From: Tetracladium setigerum
Taxonomy: Eukaryota > Ascomycota > Leotiomycetes > Helotiales
DNA: 64,000 bases
NCBI GenBank assembly: GCA_031472005.1
Contig: PZJY01000010.1
Coordinates: 806,001 to 870,000 of the forward strand
Direction of reading: 5' to 3'
Positions 1 to 12,585 of the stretch are shown piece by piece. Below the pieces are notes generated by a model, which did no database searches, was not told where the DNA came from, and saw only the letters and a program-made list of their open reading frames with translations. Every line of letters starts with the position of its first letter. The first letter of the stretch is position 1. The translations under genes were made by a program, and so were the position numbers.

Positions 1-887
1 AGGGGGATCACCCTTCAACCAGCCTTCCTTCATCATAATGATCCCACAGCTGCGGTCTGTATTCCCTCGAAAACCAGTCGCCGGTAACCGACAGCCCATG
101 TCCCCCTACCGCCCATGTCGCAAGCAGGGAGAAAAAGAAAACAAAGAGAGAACAACCTTGGAAGCACCAGTCCGGAAGTCTCATCATGACCCGACTCAGC
201 TTCTTGCAGATGCTGCACCGGTCTTCCGAGGGTCTGGGAACTACCCTGCGTGATACAATCCAATGATATATCATAGGACTCTTTCGATGGCGAGTGTAAA
301 GGTGTGGTTTCCATTGATATTTGTCGGCAAAGACAGCCGCTTTGGGCGCTGCAAAGGAGGATGTGGGACAACCTTGATCATTACTTATCAAAGGGTAATG
401 CAGGCTGGCTATATGAGCACAAAGGCGGTGCAGCATATTGATATTATTAACGTCGTATTGTCATATAAACATTCTGTGAGGTTTGAAAACGAAAAGGTAG
501 TTCGTGGCTTGACATTATTGTGTTCTTACCAGACATGATAGCATGCCAAGCCATGCCAAGGCCATATGTTACACGTGATTTCGTTCCATCATCACTTCAG
601 TTCTTGCTTGATCGCGATGCTCAAGGGACAACACAAATCTCGCTCTTCACACAATCAATACTAAGTAAATCAGCCTACTCTCTACTCAATTGGTGCTGTG
701 CATTCGTTTCTGGAAACTTGTCTATTCGAGTGTCTGAGAACTGACCAAGTCGTCAATCTGCTACCACTCAAAGCATTCCAGGTTGAACGGTTTTCAGTCG
801 ATTGCTAAGAACACGATTCACTATTATTTGTATGAGCTTTAGCAACAATCTTCGATCTTGTAATTGTTCCTCAAGTCGAATCCCAAT
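1..887. other. No gene recognised at left edge
   Basis: I see no coding region that resembles a known family here. The longest open frames (8-436 on the minus strand, 38-253 on the plus strand) overlap each other in antisense, have no splice signals joining them to anything and read as low-information protein. The last few hundred bases are probably the promoter and leader of the EED-like gene. The end of a gene lying to the left of the window cannot be excluded. Confidence 0.4.
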
Positions 888-3138
888 ATGGCCGAGGGAG
901 CTTATTACATCCCATTCCTTCTAATTGCAAGAGTGAGACTTGCTGACATATCACGACTTAGGTGACGATTATTTCAAGGAGCAGCCTATAAAGGTTGGTG
1001 GAGTAACATGCACTGTTCGCAAAATTTCTGCAAAGTGCAATCAACAGAATTTCAAGGCCGAAGGCGGACAATACGAATGGCCTAAAAGACATTCTGACAC
1101 GTTCAAATGACCATGCTCAGCAAGCAAGAAGCTCGTGCTTGGGACTTGCCACATCTGAGGGAAGCCCATCAAGTTCCAGTAAGGCCCAAGGTCACTTGCA
1201 TGAAATTTTCGTTCTAATATCGAACAGGGTATTCGAGCAAATCAAGAGAATGGAGGTACGCGTTAATTCCTTCCCGAAAAAGCTTGGGCTAACTGCGTGC
1301 TACAGATTTTTACTCTGTCAAATTTTATCCATACACGGAGCCAGGGGTTGATCCTGTATTTGCAGTCGTAGGAGGGAAATTTGTGAGTATCTCAACCCAT
1401 TTTGACTTGCAGTCATATACTTTTCATGCTCACTAACTTATCCCAGATTTTGATCGGGAAACCCCCACCGATATTGGTGGTACAACTGAGTATATTCAAC
1501 AAATAGTTAACGAAGGGGTAAGTGGTATTGATTGATTTTTTCAAAACGTTGTTCTGCCAATGACACCGTGTTCAGGATGATGGTGAGGAAGATCACATTA
1601 CGTGTGCGTGGTCAAAAGATCTGGAAACTGGTGCTCCTTGGTTAATTGTTGGTGGAAGGTATGGAAAGATTCAGATCATTAATGCTTTGACTGGGGAGCT
1701 ACTACGGGTATGATGTTTGTCTCCCATCAATTCAGACATCTTTGCTGATATGATGTATCCTGTAGACATTGATTGGACATGGAGCTGCAAGTTTCTACTT
1801 TCAACTGCCCCTTTCAAACTGTCGTTAACGGATGTATACAGGAGATAGAAGACATGGCCATTTCTCCGATCAATCCCTATATTCTTGCCTCGGCCTCCGA
1901 GGACTCGACTGTAAGGATATGGAGTCTGGACCCAGCTCACGCAAAGCAACCTTGCGCTGCTATTATTGGAGGTGATGGTCACCGATCAGAGATATTAACT
2001 ATTGTGGGCGAAGTCCCCTCTACATACTAAAATGTTCCCCTAACAACCAATACAGGCATTCCACTCCAATGGCCGCTACCTTCTATCCGCAGGAAATGAC
2101 AGAGTCATTAATCTCTGGACTCTCCCTCTCTTTCCAGATAAAAACACTGGTAAAGAGAACCCCACGCGGATCCAGTACCCACATTTTTCAACCTCAGATA
2201 TAAGCTGGGATCCTATTGACTGGTAGGTTTTGACCTGATGCCATGCCATCATCTCTGCAAATGTTATATTTCTTCCCAGCGACTTCATCTCACATCATTT
2301 CAGTGTAGCATTCCATGGCGACCTAGTCCTCGCAAAATCGGCTAACGATACTCCAATAACACTCTTCCGCATCACCGGGTTCTCTTCTCACCATCCACCC
2401 CCACCGCCATCCGCAGCCCCAACAACCCACGATCTAACCCGCACGACGCGCTCCTCCTTCCTCTCTAGTGCTGTCATCAAAACATCCAGCGCTCGCCTCC
2501 ACACGTCATATCCCTTCACCATCCTCCTCACATTCAAGACCCCTGACTCAACCACCCTTTTCGCCCGTTTCTCACTTTTCCCCGGCAACGAGAATAGTGG
2601 TCCAATACTAGCCTTCTGCAATGATTCCAGCAAGATGCTGTTCTGGGATCTCGACCGCATCGCTTCTTTCTATAACTGGAATGATGCTTATCCCTGGCAA
2701 CAATTTGCCGGTCCTGACCAATCTATTCCACAATTACAACCGCAGCCAGATGACACGACCCGTCCAAAATATCTGGTTCCATTTCAGCGTCGCACTCGAG
2801 GTGGTGGTGTAAGTTCTGGGAGAGGAGCCTTCTCTAGAATTGCGAGAGATAGAGACAGAGGACACTCGCCAGCGGAGTCTGTGGATACGACGAATTCACA
2901 GAGTAATGTAAATACGGAGGTGGCGCATTCAAAAGAAAAAGTGGATTGGGAGAAATCGAGAGAGGGGTGGGAGGGGAAATATGAGATTAGAGATGCCTTT
3001 CGGGAGGTCGAGGCACATCGGGAAGAGGCGGTTAAGGGTATTGGATTCACGGGGAGGCAGGTTGCGTGGAGCAATGATGGGGTTTGGTGCGTAGTTTGTG
3101 GGAGCTCTGGGGTTATCGCTCTTTGGAAGAGAGGTTAG
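888..3138 (+). CDS. EED/ESC-like WD40 subunit of Polycomb repressive complex 2; 5' third frame-broken
   Basis: EED-type WD40 propeller, the H3K27me3-reading scaffold of PRC2 in the nucleus. Readable exons are 1447-1517, 1576-1707, 1766-1786, 1842-2003, 2056-2222 and 2280-3138. They show the blades in EED order: IGHGAEIEDMAISPINP, then ILASASEDSTVRIWSL, GHRSEILTI, YLLSAGNDRVINLWTLP, the EED-typical IQYPHFSTSDIS, and a last blade ending VCGSSGVIALWKRG. The intron at 1787-1841 has a GC donor (GCAAGT). Upstream, fragments with EED flavour (DDYFKEQPIKV near 963; FYSVKFYPYTEPGVDPVFAVVGG at 1306-1380) lie in different frames, with breaks near 961, 1107, 1306 and 1456. The start at 888 is the first ATG in a compatible frame and is weak. 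Either the 5' end is decayed or the sequence carries indel errors. Confidence 0.75.
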
Positions 3139-3378
3139 TATGACCTCGGATGAGTTGCAAGGAAGATTTGAAAATGACTGCACAGTAATCAAAGGCAGAG
3201 GAGCAATCACAAAGGTGAACCCTAAGGGTTCACGGACGAAACAGCTTGAGACATAGACACATCAACTAAAATTGAAAAAAAAGACAGAATGATTGCATTT
3301 CTAATTGAACAAAGAAAACCCAGAAAAGCCGAACCCCATGCTACGTGTAATATACAATTTTCGTTCATCCCGATATTA

Positions 3379-5708
3379 TTAGTCTGCTTTTCCATTCACG
3401 TTGCCACCCAACAAACCATGCTTCTCATCTAGACGGAAGAAGCCTCCTTTCTTGTTTCGTAGACGACGACGAACAAAAAGCAGAGCTGGAATACCAATGC
3501 CAATGAAGACCAACGTTGATAGGAACTTGTGCCCTGAGATGGCACCGCGGAGGTCGAAAAAGAAGAGCTCGATACTCGAGACAGTGGATTTAGCCTTGAT
3601 ATCTGGTGAGGATTTTACAATGTAGCGCAGAGTTTCGAGAATCGATGTTCGGGATGCTGTGATCGAGCTTCCAGAGATCGTCGTATCCCAGTAACGTTTT
3701 TGCTAAGATTTGTCAGTAATCGGACTTCCAAAGGACAGGCATACTCACATCTTCATCGTTGATGATGACTTTCTCGCTTTCCTTAGCAGCCTCAATGCCA
3801 TAGGTGGTCCGGAGCCACCTCTCCCAGAAGACACTATCAACCCATGCAAATGTGACTTCCTTATGACGATCGTTGTCCATGTTGATCTGAATGCTCTTTG
3901 CAGCTCTCAAGGCTCGCTGGTCATTTCTATCCTCGGCCTCCTCAATTCTCAACTGCTTGGAATCTCTCTTCTCTTGCCTCTCAGCTTGGAAGTTCTTGAT
4001 TTCCTTGTCCATCCACTCCATGGCGGCACTCTTAATCTCTTTCTTGGCCATGACGAACTCCTCTGCACGATCGCGAGTAAGCACGCCCAGAACCACCATC
4101 TTTCCATTCATGACCTCTCGAGCGTTCGATGCCGTGAGTTCAGGAACGATTGGTAGCCAGACGGATCGCATCCAGTGGAGAACCTTTCTGAAATTTCGCA
4201 TGTCTTGTGGTGCCAGAGCTGTATAATATGTTGCGCGGCCATCTCGGGAAACCAGAAGTCTTGGCCATGTGGTAACCTTGTATCGTTCAGCCAAAAGAGC
4301 ACTATTCGACTTGACCAACTTAGCATGGCCGATCAGACTTAGAGTCAGACGCTCTAAAGCAGCAAAATCCTCGCTTGTCGTTGCATGGTCGTACAGGTAG
4401 AGGAAAATAACCTCTTCCTTCTCCTCCAACTCGGCAAATTCGGTAGCATCAATGTCCTTGACTCCTTCATTCAGGTCAATAGCCTTGTTAGCATAAGAAA
4501 CGAAATCACCAAGTCCTCTGAGTCCGTTGTACTCCACTCGTTCACCGCCTCGGAAGTATAGAATAGTTGGAAATCCTCGAAGTCGAACGTCCTTGCAAAG
4601 TCTAGCTTCAACATCACAGTTGACTTCTCCAACATTCAGCTTTCCCTTCATTTCCTTGCCCAGTTGAACCCAGCTAGGTGCCATTGCTTTGCAGTGACCA
4701 CACCACGGCGCATAAAATTTGATAAACCAAGGTTCCTGTGACATGGTCACTTGCTTCTGGAAGCTTTCTGCAGTGAAAGATATCGATTTGCCAAGAGGAT
4801 TTGGGGTCTTTGAAGGCTTCGCAGGCTTCTTCTTGACGGGCGTGGCCTTCAGTACTTCCTTCTTGGTCTCCGTCGCAGCGGCCGCTTTGACAGCTGGCGT
4901 CGCCTTTTCCTTCACCACTGCCTGTGCCTTGGCCGGTTCTTTTGTGTCCTTGACTGGTTCCTTCGCGTCCTTGGATGCGTCCTTAACCGTGTCTTCAGCT
5001 GTGCTCTTAGCGACTGGCTCACTTGCTTCCTTCGAGGCGGCTTCTTCTGCAGTTTTAGGTGCCTGGAAATCAGGGCTACTTGTGTCCTTTGCCTTGGGTA
5101 ACTTTAACTCTTCCTCCGTGACTCGGGAGCCAGGTCGAATCAATTCAAGCTGTTCCTCCACAAACTTGCTCAACCCGGCCATGTCTTTAGTTCCCTCAAA
5201 CCGTTTTACTTCCTCACCAGCATTGTACATTACAAATGTTGGGTATGCATTAACTTTGTGATCTGTGCAAGCGGACCCATACGCCACGCAGTCCAGTGAA
5301 CCGAAATGAAAGTTGTAGTATGCCGTAAAGGTATTCATTGATGTTTTTGATTCATCTGTAGTTGCTCCTGCCGGTACAGGTTTTGACGTGAAATAGAACT
5401 CGTAAAGAGTTTGGTATACAGGTTTGACATGTTTACAATGAGGACAATAAGGTCTGGGGGGTCTAGTTAGCCAAAGAATGCAAATGCGGGCCGGGAAGAG
5501 ATTTACGAGTGGTGCTTCACAAACCAATATCCCTCCTTGACTGTCTCGTTGAAAGACTCCCCCTCCAGGTCTGGCAAAGGGGGCACCTCAACACCATTGA
5601 AGATAGTTGGCTGTGCCTCCTCCACAGCATCTTCCTCCGCAGGCTTAGCCGCCGATACGATTCCTGTAGCATACAATGCATACAATAACGCCGCGGGGAG
5701 AACCGCAT
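3379..5708 (-). CDS. ER membrane protein disulfide isomerase with two thioredoxin domains; one frame break in signal peptide
   Basis: Three exons, 5507-5708, 3749-5453 and 3379-3702, joined by 53- and 46-nt introns, about 743 residues. The first thioredoxin domain has active site SPYCPHCKH, the second YAPWCGHCKAM. Between them lies a low-complexity Ala/Lys/Pro/Glu linker of roughly 90 residues. The C-terminus has one membrane helix (FLSTLVFIGIGIPALLFV) followed by RRRLRNKK, so this is a type I ER membrane oxidoreductase of the fungal TMX-like kind. It probably catalyses thiol-disulfide exchange in the ER lumen; CPHC is an unusual first motif. The only ATG in the leader (5708) opens MRFSP, then the frame must shift by one base at the GGGG run 5695-5698 to enter the signal core ALLYALYATGIVSA. 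One missing C on the coding strand explains this. No other in-frame ATG exists upstream. Confidence 0.85.
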
Positions 5709-6231
5709 GTTGGGCGATTTTGTACTTTCTCCTGAGATAAGACGCGCGCGCGCGGTCGCTAGGAGTCGAGGTCAGGGCCGCAGTGATGAGGAGAAAGCCT
5801 AGATAAGGAATCAAAGGGATAGGGTCGAAATTATATGCGAGTCAACCTGAATGACACCTGATGAAGGAGTGAATTGGTGGTGGTGCAATGTCTTGTCTAG
5901 ACCTCTTTATCGACACCTTTGGCAATCCAGGAGCGAGAGTAATCACTAGCGGCTTTTCGTGGATGGATGGCTTGGCATCCCTAGAAGTCTTGGTATTGCC
6001 GTTGTCCATGTGACAGCTCACGTGCTCTGCCTATCCCTTCAGGCACCTGAGGAATGCGACTTTCCTTCCTTCCTTCCTCCTTTAACCTATAGAAATGTTG
6101 AATCTCACAAGTGCTCCATGTTCGGGAGCCTGCGATGTCCCAAAATATCACCAGTTTTGAGTAATCCATTCCTCGGCTTCTTCAAAGTGATTTCTGGTCA
6201 GAGCACCATTTCTTCATCCACACTCAAGATC
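5709..6231. promoter_or_regulatory. Divergent intergenic region, PDI-like / TDP1
   Basis: This 523-bp gap separates two divergent start codons and must hold both promoters. It contains CT-rich tracts typical of fungal leaders and an alternating CG stretch at about 5745-5755. No confident regulator site was identified. An open frame runs through from the TDP1 side (from 5959), but it lacks family similarity before the chosen ATG. Confidence 0.5.
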
Positions 6232-8047
6232 ATGAGTGACTCTGAAGAGCGCTCTCGGAAGAGACGCAAGACCACTGTTGAGGAGACTCCAGATACAAAC
6301 AAGAATTTACCTCATACACTGACCAGCACCATTTCACCACCTCCGCTTCGCCGAGATCGAAAAGACGACACTCAAAAACCTCGAACTGCAAATATGATCA
6401 AGTCTCCCTTCCAACTGACTTGGATTCGTGATCTGCCGGAGTCGTCAAATGTTGATGCTGTATCTTTGAGGGACATACTTGGTGACCCATTGATAGCAGA
6501 ATGCTGGGAGTTCAACTACCTGCATGATTTGGATTTTCTCATGCAACAATTTGATCCTGATGTTAAATACCTGGTCAAAGTTCATGTCATTCATGGATTC
6601 TGGAAGAGGGAGGACCAGTCAGGCATAAGCATCAAGGTAGGTATGTCGCTGTTTGCATGAATTTTCTTATTTCTTAGCTGTTGAGCTTTCCAATTTTTTA
6701 CCTTCACTTTCACAGAACAATCCTGAGTGTGCCGACTAATATACACACAAACTGTAGGAGCAGGCGAGAAAGTACCAGAATATTACTCTGCACACGGCTT
6801 ACATGCCGGAGATGTTTGGAACTCATCATACCAAGGTGAGCAGCCCCAGTTTCACCGTTCATAACAATCACCAACAAATAACAGATGCTCATTCTTATTC
6901 GTCACGACTCAACCGCTCAAGTTATCATTCATACAGCCAATATGATTGAATTCGACTGGACAAATATGACCCAAGCAGTCTGGAGATCACCACTTCTACC
7001 TCTCATACCTAATGGCCATGAACCATCGAAGTCGGACAAAATCGGAAGCGGAAGCAGGTTCAAACTAGACTTACTGAACTATCTAAAGGCGTACGACACC
7101 AATAGAATTGTCTGCAAGCCTCTGATCGACGAGCTTTCAAGCTACGATTTCTCCGCTGTCCATGCTGCCCTCGTTGTAAGCGCTCCAGGAAGACGCGACG
7201 TTGATACAGACTCCAAGACAAAATTCGGATGGGCTGGTCTTGAACAGGTCTTAAGTTCTATTCCCTCAAAAAGTAAAGAGCCAGATATTGTGGTTCAGAT
7301 TTCGTCCATCGCGACTCTTGGAGCAACCGATAAATGGCTTGATAAAACACTTTTCAATGCTCTAGCAACCTCGAGGAATCTGGGAATCTCAAAGCCAAAG
7401 TTTCGAATTGTGTTTCCTACTCCGGATGAAGTTCGGAGAAGCTTGAATGGGTATCGTTCGGGCAAAGCGATTCACACGAAAATCAAGTCGGCTGCTCAAG
7501 CAAAACAACTCCAGTACTTGAAGCCACTGTTTCATCATTGGGCGGGAGATGGATCTCATTACGCTTCGGGTAAGTTGTTTACTATTCATCTCTCAAACGA
7601 AAAATGTATTCTAACCACATAGATTCTTCCACACCGAGATCCGATGCAGGTAGGAAAAGAGCAGCCCCTCACATCAAAACCTACATTCGCTTCTCCGATT
7701 CTTCAAAATCTAGTATTGACTGGATGCTCGTGACTTCCGCAAACCTTTCCAAACAAGCATGGGGAGAAGCAACGAGCGCGGCTGGAGAGATCAGAACATC
7801 AAGCTACGAAATTGGTGTGATCGTCTGGCCAGAGTTGTATGGAGAAAATGCTACGATGGTGCCAACTTTTAAGACTGATATCCCGTCTGTTCCAGTGGGA
7901 ACCGCAGAAGATGGGAGCGTGGTAGGGGCAAGAATGCCTTATGATTTACCTCTAGTTCCGTATGGAAAGGATGATGAGCCTTGGGTTGCAACTGCTTCCT
8001 ACTCCGAGCCTGATTGGCTTGGGATTGTGTATAACGTAGAGGGTTAA
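6232..8047 (+). CDS. TDP1: Tyrosyl-DNA phosphodiesterase 1
   Basis: Four exons, 6232-6636, 6758-6835, 6885-7569 and 7623-8047, giving 530 residues. TDP1 hydrolyses the bond between topoisomerase I tyrosine and DNA 3' ends in the nucleus, repairing trapped cleavage complexes. The two variant HKD motifs are present: THHTKMLIL spanning the exon 2/3 junction, and PHIKTYIRF followed by SANLSKQAWG in exon 4. Other family landmarks are SPFQLTWIRDLP near the N-terminus, HTANMIEFDWTNMTQAVWRSP and the C-terminal PYDLPLVPY. The start MSDSEERSRKRRK gives a short basic, NLS-like tail before the catalytic region; an upstream open frame in the same phase is probably leader. Splice phases agree at all junctions and no frame break is seen. 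Confidence 0.93.
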
Positions 8048-8537
8048 CATATTGCATAGGTTGTCCTTAGAGGAATACGAGAGAGTGTATATCTATGTAA
8101 TTTAGACAAGCTATGAGGAAATCACACCGGGGAGTTGTCATGACATTCTCAGCAATTGGTTGGTAATGGGGCACACTGACATAGAAGTAAAGACAACTGA
8201 AATCCCAGATTGACTAGACATATATATACATATCTCGGTGCAGCGCATCTATTTGTAAGCTCTTGCAATAAAATTATTTGCCTCTTGCAACTCTTGACGG
8301 CTATCACAAGAACACATCAAATGCTGCAAATTGTTACTACAAATCAACAAAGCGAAAATAGATGTCAAGAACCTTGAAATCATTCCAATCTAGCTACTGC
8401 GAAAGTACGCAATGCATGCTACGATTGATGTCTTTGTATTCGTATACGTCTAGAACACCATATTTGTATACGTGTGATATCTGCACGCAACCATCCCTCC
8501 ATCAAAGTGCCTCCCACCTCCAATCTCGGGTATCTAC
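8048..8537. other. Convergent 3' intergenic region
   Basis: The gap lies between the stop codons of TDP1 and the acyl-CoA-binding protein gene. It is moderately AT-rich and contains short runs such as alternating TA at 8221-8232. It should carry both 3' UTRs and polyadenylation signals. I see no gene. Confidence 0.5.
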
Positions 8538-9105
8538 CTAAGCAGCGGCACCAACAGCCTCTGGCTCCTTAGCAGCATCATAACCGTATTTCTCCTTCAA
8601 GGCCTCGACAAGCTTGACGTACTCCGCCTTGGCCTCATCGGAAGTGTATCCCTTTTCATCAACAACCTTTTGCCACGCACGCTTCTTGGCCTTGCCCTAT
8701 TTTTGGAAATGTTTAGTTAGTCAGTGTTAAAGAGTTGTGGATGTAGCGGCGAGGAAGGGGAAGGAGGGAGGAGGACGTGGTGGAATAATACCTTGAGGTC
8801 GAAAGTGCCTGGGGCTGGGGCAGTGGTGATGTCTTCCCCACTTGCAACTTTGAAGAGACCTGTTATGGGTTTGGATATGTTAGCTCCCGTTCTCCTGTTG
8901 AAGATAACCTACCACCGCCAAAACTCGAGAAAGCTTGGACTCAGTATCGCTTCGTCCCTATGTTTACGGCTGCGAGAGAGGGTGGAAGAGTGGTTGCAGA
9001 TAGAAGACGACAGAAATGCGTACCGTAAAGCTCCAACAACTCATCGTTAGTCGGCTTGGAGGTCAACTTCTTGGAGTCTACGACTGCGGTATCAAATGCG
9101 GACAT
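8538..9105 (-). CDS. Acyl-CoA-binding protein
   Basis: Three exons, 9024-9105, 8792-8859 and 8538-8696, make a 102-residue protein, close to the usual 85-105. ACBP binds C12-C22 acyl-CoA esters in the cytosol and buffers or transports them. The helix-bundle signature is clear: ELYGLFKVASGEDITT, then FDLKGKAKKRAWQKV, then AEYVKLVEALKEKYGYD. In the usual KWDAW motif the W-x-x-W pattern is changed to KKRAWQKV, which keeps the second tryptophan. The first intron is 164 nt, long for this window; the second is 95 nt. The short Ala/Glu-rich tail EPEAVGAAA is normal for fungal members. The open frame was too short and split to stand out, but splice phases and family fit are unambiguous. Confidence 0.92.
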
Positions 9106-9630
9106 CTTTGTTGAATTTGAATGGTGGTGAATACTGGAGGATTGAGGTAAGGAATTAGTTTGTTTGCTTCACTCTGTTCCCGCTGAGGGAGGGAAGGAGG
9201 GAAGTACATACTTGTGGTATTGAAGTTAGGTAGGTATTACCGGTCAACGTGTTGTCGTTGTTGTTGTTCAAAATGCGGGCAGGTGATGCCATCGTTATGG
9301 TGGGGGAATTGTTGGACGAGGGTGGGGTGTCTTATGCCAAGGCGCCAGGACAATTCAGGAAAATTGTTGATTCCAGGAACAGACCAGTCTGCCACGCAAC
9401 ATCTCCTCGATAGTAAATGTACAAACCCGCAATAAAGTGGGAAAGATACCTAGCTTTAAAAACAAAACCTTTTACCTTGGAGGCTGGAAGCTACCGAATA
9501 TTTGGGGATCAACGAGATATAATATGGATGCCTAAACCTAGGATGACTGACTGCATTGCGGGAGTAAGATATCAAGAATGAATTTGTTCAACAAGCCACT
9601 ACTAGGCGGATGTGGCTGGTTTGCTTTCTA
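9106..9630. other. Intergenic region upstream of ACBP gene
   Basis: This 525-bp stretch holds the promoter of the acyl-CoA-binding protein gene and the 3' end of the gamma-tubulin complex gene, which lie in tandem on the minus strand. A GTTGTC/GTT-rich patch occurs at 9248-9266. No open frame with family similarity was found. Confidence 0.45.
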
Positions 9631-12585
9631 TTAGACTACGCCAGTTCGAGACCCTTTCAACTTGAGGCTTTTTGAGTAGTAATCAGTCATCTCCAACCTA
9701 GACAGTAGCTGCGCAATGGTATTGTCTTCGGCGAGATCACTACTATCAAACAACCCTTCATGACCTGAAACATTTGCCGATGCTCGCTTCTCTCCATATC
9801 CCTTCTTCTCACTCATCCCGCGACAAACAGTGATGAACACCCCAACTTTTTTTCTAAATCGAACATACATATCTTTGAGATCCTCCTCGCCAAAGTCGCC
9901 ACCCTTTTTATCAAGAGCTCTTTGCCGCGAATACTTCGAGAACTGTATGATGATCGCAAAGATCTCTTCAAGGAGATTCATGACCGGTTGCTGGCGTTTC
10001 CGTAACAGAAGATCAAACATGATCTTATCCAGCACATGTTCGTGGTAGTCTCGTAACTTATCGAGACCTTCGTCTGGTCCGAGTGTGTAATTGTCGTTGT
10101 CAATGCTGATTCGTTTTTCTATTTGGTCTAACTTCCGTTCGAAAATGCGCCAAGTTGACTCGATTCCGGTTTCGAAGAAGTATTTGGAAACACTAGACAC
10201 GAAGTGTTGAGCATCAATGCGAAAGCAGTGTGCTATCTGTCCATCGCCTTTCCAAGAAGATGTGTGGTCTTTAATGTCTCGGAACAAAGCAGAGATGACA
10301 TAAAGCATCCTGATGACCCTGAGTAAAAGCTTGAAGACTTGGTCGTATTTGAAGAGAATCACCGGCGTAATAATAGCGTCCAAAGGTGAAGGCGGCTTAT
10401 ATGAGAGGCGAAGAAAGTCTAATGCTTCATTGGAATCAGGATCCATACACTTCTCGATTTCCTCTTCGGTCATGTCGCGAACAGCAAAGCTCAAATCCCC
10501 AGGTAGAGCGTTTTGATCAAGGAATGTGCCTGTGCGAGACTTGTCGACTTTTCTGGGTGAAATGTAGCTCTCTGTCAAAACACCCATGAGGGCAAGGCGA
10601 AGCTCAGAGCTTGCTGGAGGCCATGTATCTCTGCTACCGAGTCGCAGTCCCATCGTTCCTCCAGATCTAGCAACACCCCGGTGTCTCTCTGCACTCTCCA
10701 GCTCCGGGTCAAATAGAGCATGATATAATCTGCTCGAGAAGACACCATTGCCGAGTAAATGAAAGCTGCGTTGCAATGCAAGATGTTCCCGAAGATTATG
10801 CGAGTTAAAGAACATTCGCATACAAGTTCCGTTGACTATCCTCGCCTGAGCGGTTATGATCGGCGTGAATGATAACAGAGGAGTAAGTGAAATAGGGGGG
10901 GCAAATGTGGACTCGTCGTCAAGAGTCGCACCCTTTGAGGCTAAATAATCATCCAACCTGACTGATAGCTGATCAGGAGGTGGATCATCATGTAAAGGCA
11001 GATTGAACGTGGCAATTGATGCTAAGACGTGAGCCTCCATATCTTCGGCAGGCTTACCGAACAGGTCTAGCTCATAGTTGCTCGTATTATCGAGCTTCCG
11101 CTGGGCTTGAACGTACGTTGATCCATCCTTGGAGTATGTTTGGAGAGCAGCCACGAGGTCTTGCTCGTATTGAGAAGCCTTTCTCTCAATATGGACGATA
11201 TCCTGCCACGAGAACTGCCAGTCCATCATCGGAGGATTTGCAGATGCCACAACTTCTGACTTGGAGAGTGGGTGGTCGGGATGATGTGATCTCAAGAATC
11301 TTAGACTCCTTCCAACTTCGAACATCGACCGTGCATCTTCGGGCGAGATGAATGATGGGACTTTATCATAGTCCAGTAGAAAATCGGGCTCGCTAAATTC
11401 GAGGCCTTGTTCATTGACCCATTCTCTGTTTTCTACTTTAACAAAACTTCTTCCTTTCCCGGTCTTCGTCATTGACATCCCAAGCTCCCTTTGTAGTCCA
11501 AGCCACTCGCTCGAGAACTCAAGCCAGGGCTTTGAAACCCGTGATAATATTTCCAGTAAAACGTCGCGAAGAGAGTCTGTCCTGTGCTCAAGGATCTGTA
11601 CTTCTTGAAAGATTGTCGAAAGCATTGCTTCGTCGTTCCTTGCAGAGGATACGTTTTTGACGATGCGCTCAAAACATGTCAATACAGAATGTGCCGGCTT
11701 GAAGAGATTCTGAAGTTGGAGAAGGGTATTTTGTGTGAGAGCAGAGGCACTCAATCTTGTTTGTAGAACTGTCAACAAAGATGATACAGAGTCCGCTAAG
11801 GCTATCTGACCTGGGGATTTAATTCGATGGTAGGATTTGTCCACATAGTTCAGAAGAAACTTGGTGATGTTTCCACAATCCATGAATGTTGCCACAAGAC
11901 CATCTAGTAGATCACCAGTATATCCAGATATCCTAAATTTGGACCCCGTTGGGCGAAAGGTATGCTTGTCTTCATCCCAGACATGGAATGCCGAACTTCT
12001 TCCCAGTCCAAGGGCCAAGAGGGATGACAAGTAGACACTGGTTTCTACAACAATGTGCTCCGCGTTTGCGACTCGTAGGTAGTCTTCATCCGCGGCAATA
12101 GCTGCATCGAAAATAGCTGCGCCCGCCTCTGTAATGTATGGGGTATTCGGCTCGTTGAACTCTGGACTGCCAAAAGTAGCCCAACTCTGATAATTTGAAA
12201 GCTTCAATGGCTTCTCCTCTGGTAGCAACCATATATCCCCTTGCTCATATTCGCTGTTGTCCTGAAATTCTACCAGATCTTCTGGGGAATTACGAATTTC
12301 GTTCGGCGCTGAAATATCCTCTGGCAGTCCCAAGGAAAGGTCCGGAACACTGAAAAAGGGATCATGATACGATGTAGACTCTACAACTTCCGGTAGCTTT
12401 ATATCAAGATCTAAACAGTTATCAGTAAAATCCTAAATGCAAACAAGTCGAGCGCAAATACCGTCAAGCTTCAATTGCGAAAACAGGAGACTGCTGTGCT
12501 CTAGGCCAAGATTCAGGCATCCCGATGGACCCCATAGATCAGGAATCCTGAAGACATCTCCAGCATCTTGGAGCTGGTCGTCCAT
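9631..12585 (-). CDS. Gamma-tubulin complex component, GCP5/GCP6 type (Spc97/Spc98 family)
   Basis: Two exons, 12462-12585 and 9631-12410, encode 967 residues. GCP-family proteins form the gamma-tubulin ring complex that nucleates microtubules at the spindle pole body. The C-terminal half carries the family domain: SRLYHALFDPELESAERH, then a segment with YDQVFKLLLRVIRMLYVISALFRD, then FETGIESTWRIFERKLDQIEK and DYHEHVLDKIMFDLLL. The N-terminus VFRIPDLWGP and DPFFSVPDLSLG resembles fungal GCP6 (Alp16-like) more than Spc97 or Spc98, but GCP5 is possible. The first exon was added because the downstream frame lacks an early ATG and a clean 51-nt intron with matching phase gives MDDQLQDAGDVF. No frame break. 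Confidence 0.85.

Noticed and set aside
8..436. 142-residue minus-strand open frame at the left edge
   Set aside because: It opens with a non-ATG codon or weak start, has no family features and overlaps another frame in antisense.
933..961. A 29-nt GT-AG intron in the EED-like 5' end
   Set aside because: Too short to be credible; a missing base near 961 gives the same frame change.
5709..5814. Extension of the PDI-like N-terminus upstream of 5708
   Set aside because: The in-frame extension has no ATG; the track start is a TTG, and the signal peptide core is reached from the ATG at 5708 after one base is restored.
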